Position numbers and translations under genes: made by a program. Under the pieces are notes generated by a model, which was not told the origin of the DNA, searched no databases, and saw only the letters and a program-made list of their open reading frames with translations. Of a stretch of DNA of 8,408 bases, positions 6,456 through 8,408 are shown one piece after another (the first letter of the stretch is position 1; the number at the start of each line of letters is the position of its first letter). The stretch is from an uncultured Eubacteriales bacterium. GTDB lineage: Bacteria; Bacillota; Clostridia; Oscillospirales; Oscillospiraceae. Where the stretch lies: positions 1 through 8,408 of the forward strand of contig CATJWA010000122.1 in the NCBI GenBank assembly GCA_949744025.1, read 5' to 3'.

Positions 6456-7055
6456 TCACTTCCCGTCTTTTTCTCCCCGAAATCCGTTCAAAAACATCGG
6501 CGTGAGCGACGCACTGTACTTGGACAGGGAATATTCCCCTCCGGACAGACACCAGTCGTACATAAGCGCCCGCTCCCACATGGCGTAGGCACGGCTTATC
6601 TCATTCACCGACATGTCTCGGCGTATCTCCCCGCGCTCCTGCCCCCTGATTATAATCTGGCGCAGCAGGCGGAAATATACTCTTTTACGGTCGAGCAGGT
6701 GCTTTTCTCCCCTGGTTATAAGCTGGCTGGACAACAGCCTTGAAAGCAGCTCAAGCGGAACGCTGTTGTCAATCATCGCGAAAAGCTCCCAGTTGAGATG
6801 CTCGAGCGCGGCAAGCGCGTCCATGCTTTCGTCCATGCTCTCCATAAGCTCCTGATACTTCTCGTCAAACAGCACTGACAGCGTCTCCAAAAGGGCGTCC
6901 TTGCCCTCAAAATAGTGGTAGAAGGTGCCCTTGGAGGTCTCCGACTCGAAGATTATATCCTCAACCGTCGTGTCCTCATATCCCTGCTCATAAAAAAGCT
7001 TCCACGCCGCGGCCACTATCTTCCCGCGCGTGTTTCTCTGGTTCTTCCTCGGCAT
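6456..7055 (-). CDS. TetR/AcrR family transcriptional regulator
   Basis: A 199-residue one-component regulator. The N-terminal helix-turn-helix domain spans about residues 9-57 and includes TRGKIVAAAWKLFYEQGYEDTT-like and ETSKGTFYHYFEGKDALLE-like stretches typical of TetR. The remaining helical domain should bind a small ligand and dimerise; its ligand cannot be read from sequence. I chose the ATG at 7055, because AGGAG (7067-7071) lies 11 bases upstream; an in-frame TTG at 7076 would overlap the glycosidase stop and has no binding site. The gene starts 17 bases after the glycosidase stop codon, so it is the second gene of that transcript. It may autoregulate at the operon promoter outside the window, and possibly at the inverted repeat beyond its 3' end (inference). 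Confidence 0.94.
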   Translation of the reverse strand: MPRKNQRNTRGKIVAAAWKLFYEQGYEDTTVEDIIFESETSKGTFYHYFEGKDALLETLSVLFDEKYQELMESMDESMDALAALEHLNWELFAMIDNSVPLELLSRLLSSQLITRGEKHLLDRKRVYFRLLRQIIIRGQERGEIRRDMSVNEISRAYAMWERALMYDWCLSGGEYSLSKYSASLTPMFLNGFRGEKDGK

Positions 7056-7066
7056 TTCTCGCCGTT

Positions 7067-7071
7067 CTCCT
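7067..7071 (-). promoter_or_regulatory. Ribosome binding site of the TetR gene next to the upstream stop codon
   Basis: AGGAG on the minus strand begins one base after the TGA stop (7073-7075) of the glycosidase gene and lies 11 bases before the ATG at 7055. The layout suggests translational coupling and argues against the TTG start at 7076. Confidence 0.6.
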
Positions 7072-7072
7072 C

Positions 7073-8362
7073 TCAATAGTGGTAGCTTTCTCCTGCGACG
7101 TATTCCTCATACATTTTTTCGCTCACGCCGCGGTTTCTGATTATCTTAGAATAAAACTCTCCGCTGCGCTTTACCGTGCGCTCCATTGTCTCAAAATTCG
7201 TGCTGACAATTCCGAAGCGGGCGTAGTTTCCCTCCAGCCACTCAAAGTTATCCGTAAAGCACCAGTGGTAGTACCGCTTCACCGGCAGCTTTGTGCGGCA
7301 AAGCTCGCGCAGGTGCTCATATATAAACCGGCTGCGGAAGCTGTCGTTGAGGTCGCAGGTTCCATTTTCGGTAATATATATCGGCAGCGGCGCTATCTCG
7401 TACAGCGCCTTGCAGCACTCGGCTATCCCCTGCGGGTATATCTCCCAGCCGAGGTCGTTTTTATAGCCGCCCTCCAAAGCGGACACGCCGGATACGGCAA
7501 TAACGGTGCGGGAATAGTAATTGAGCGCGTGGAAGTCGCAGTAATTGCCCCGCCTGTCGCGCCCGCGGTTTTTCAGCGGGTTTTTAAATTCGCCTGTGAC
7601 CATTGCGCGGGTAATGATGTCCTGAAAAAGCTGCTCGGACTTCGCACAGGCGGCGCGGCAGATGGGATTGCCCGGATTTTTCGGAGTAAACACGCGCATG
7701 TGGTTGGCAAAGCTGACCTTCGTGTCCCGAAATCCCATGCCGCGGCGCATATCGTGAATAAGACGGTATGCTTTTATGTGCGCGCTGGCGAGATTGGACA
7801 TAACGTTCACCGTCGCCCCCGGGCTGCGCTTGCCCGGAGGCCACGCGCCGGCCATGTAGCCGCTGAGCGCGTAGACGTTCGGCTCGTTTATCGTGATGTA
7901 CTCGCTCACCAGATGTCCCAGCGCGTCAATTATTTTCTCCACGTAACGCAGGTAGGCCATCACATTGTCATAGTCCTCCCAGCCGCCCTTTTCCTCAAAC
8001 CACATCGGGTTTGTGAAATGGTGGAGCGTCACCAGCGGCTTTATTCCCAGACCTATCAGGAGCATGATCTCCTCCTTGAAGTGTGCAATGGCCTCGGTGT
8101 CAAACACACCCTCCTCCGGTTCCACGCGCGCCCATTCCACGCTCATGCGGCAGGTCTGTATGCCCATTTTGTGCATGAGCTGCACATCCTCGCGCCAGCG
8201 CTCCCAGTGGTCCGCCGCCTCCGCAGGATTTGAGCCGTCCTTTATATGCCCCTTGTTGTACCAGTCGTTCCACGTGTGGTTGAAGTCTCCCCCGTCCACC
8301 TGCGTAGCCGACGAGGCCACGCCCAGCAGCATTCCCGGCCTGAGATTGAATGAATTTTCCAT
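7073..8362 (-). CDS. Glycoside hydrolase family 1 beta-glycosidase
   Basis: A complete 429-residue TIM-barrel retaining beta-glycosidase without a signal peptide, so cytoplasmic. The acid/base is Glu160 in TINEPNV and the nucleophile Glu332 in ITENGT. Other family residues seen are Gln21, HHF near 114-116, NYY at 281-283 and the DNFEW block at 371-375. Glu374, Ala381 and Phe383 stand where 6-phospho-glycosidases have Ser, Lys and Tyr, so it should act on non-phosphorylated beta-glucosides or beta-galactosides. No PTS or sugar transporter is in the window. HHFTNPMWF replaces the more common HWDLPQWL-type motif, and the protein is at the short end for GH1 (often 440-480), so the exact specificity is open. 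AAGGAG (8369-8374) lies 6 bases before the ATG. It is followed closely by the TetR gene, which may control it. Confidence 0.96.
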   Translation of the reverse strand: MENSFNLRPGMLLGVASSATQVDGGDFNHTWNDWYNKGHIKDGSNPAEAADHWERWREDVQLMHKMGIQTCRMSVEWARVEPEEGVFDTEAIAHFKEEIMLLIGLGIKPLVTLHHFTNPMWFEEKGGWEDYDNVMAYLRYVEKIIDALGHLVSEYITINEPNVYALSGYMAGAWPPGKRSPGATVNVMSNLASAHIKAYRLIHDMRRGMGFRDTKVSFANHMRVFTPKNPGNPICRAACAKSEQLFQDIITRAMVTGEFKNPLKNRGRDRRGNYCDFHALNYYSRTVIAVSGVSALEGGYKNDLGWEIYPQGIAECCKALYEIAPLPIYITENGTCDLNDSFRSRFIYEHLRELCRTKLPVKRYYHWCFTDNFEWLEGNYARFGIVSTNFETMERTVKRSGEFYSKIIRNRGVSEKMYEEYVAGESYHY

Positions 8363-8408
8363 GTCGCGCTCCTTACCTTTCTGTCCTCCCGCCGCGCCTG
8401 CCGCGGCA

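Noticed and set aside
7079..8233. Plus-strand open frame of 384 codons opposite the glycosidase
   Set aside because: It mirrors the GH1 gene, is rich in His, Ala and Val as expected for an antisense shadow, and matches no family I know.
8391..8408. GC-rich hairpin (GCCGCG / CGCGGC) at the right edge
   Set aside because: The stem is 6 bp with no T-run and is cut by the window end. It could equally be the end of an upstream gene or part of the glycosidase leader, so I do not call it.

Overview
The window looks like a chromosomal stretch from a moderately GC-rich member of the Firmicutes, most likely a gut-type Clostridia such as an Oscillospirales or relative. This rests on the strong AAGGAGG-type Shine-Dalgarno sites, the sigma-A-like promoters, the xpaC/telA pair and the C_GCAxxG_C_C family protein. 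The lineage is inference; nothing here fixes a genus. All eight genes lie on the minus strand, so the window is read from its right end to its left end. There is no RNA gene, insertion sequence, CRISPR array or phage gene. No gene-free stretch exceeds 188 bases.

Right block (8362 to 6456): a family 1 beta-glycosidase is followed after 17 bases by a TetR-family repressor whose Shine-Dalgarno site touches the glycosidase stop codon, so the two are almost certainly one transcript. Its promoter lies beyond the right edge. An AT-rich 188-base spacer follows. It holds a perfect 14-bp inverted repeat and two candidate promoters that share the 9-mer TGTGGTATA. It leads into a PutP-type sodium/proline symporter (6267 to 4747), which ends in a strong hairpin terminator.

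Middle block (4684 to 2934): a fully consensus sigma-A promoter (TTGACA, 17 bases, TATAAT) drives a small cysteine-rich C_GCAxxG_C_C protein. Tyrosyl-tRNA synthetase follows 13 bases later with its Shine-Dalgarno site overlapping the upstream stop codon. The leader is only about 80 bases, so tyrS has no visible room for a T-box.

Left block (2892 to the left edge): a second good promoter (TTGACC, 17 bases, TAAAAT) drives xpaC, a TelA-family gene and a TPM-domain membrane protein whose glycine-rich C-terminus runs off the window. XpaC and TelA are known neighbours (xpaC-yaaN in Bacillus subtilis) and are linked to envelope and toxic-compound stress. The attached TPM-domain protein makes this a small membrane-associated module and the most interesting part of the window, although each family is known.
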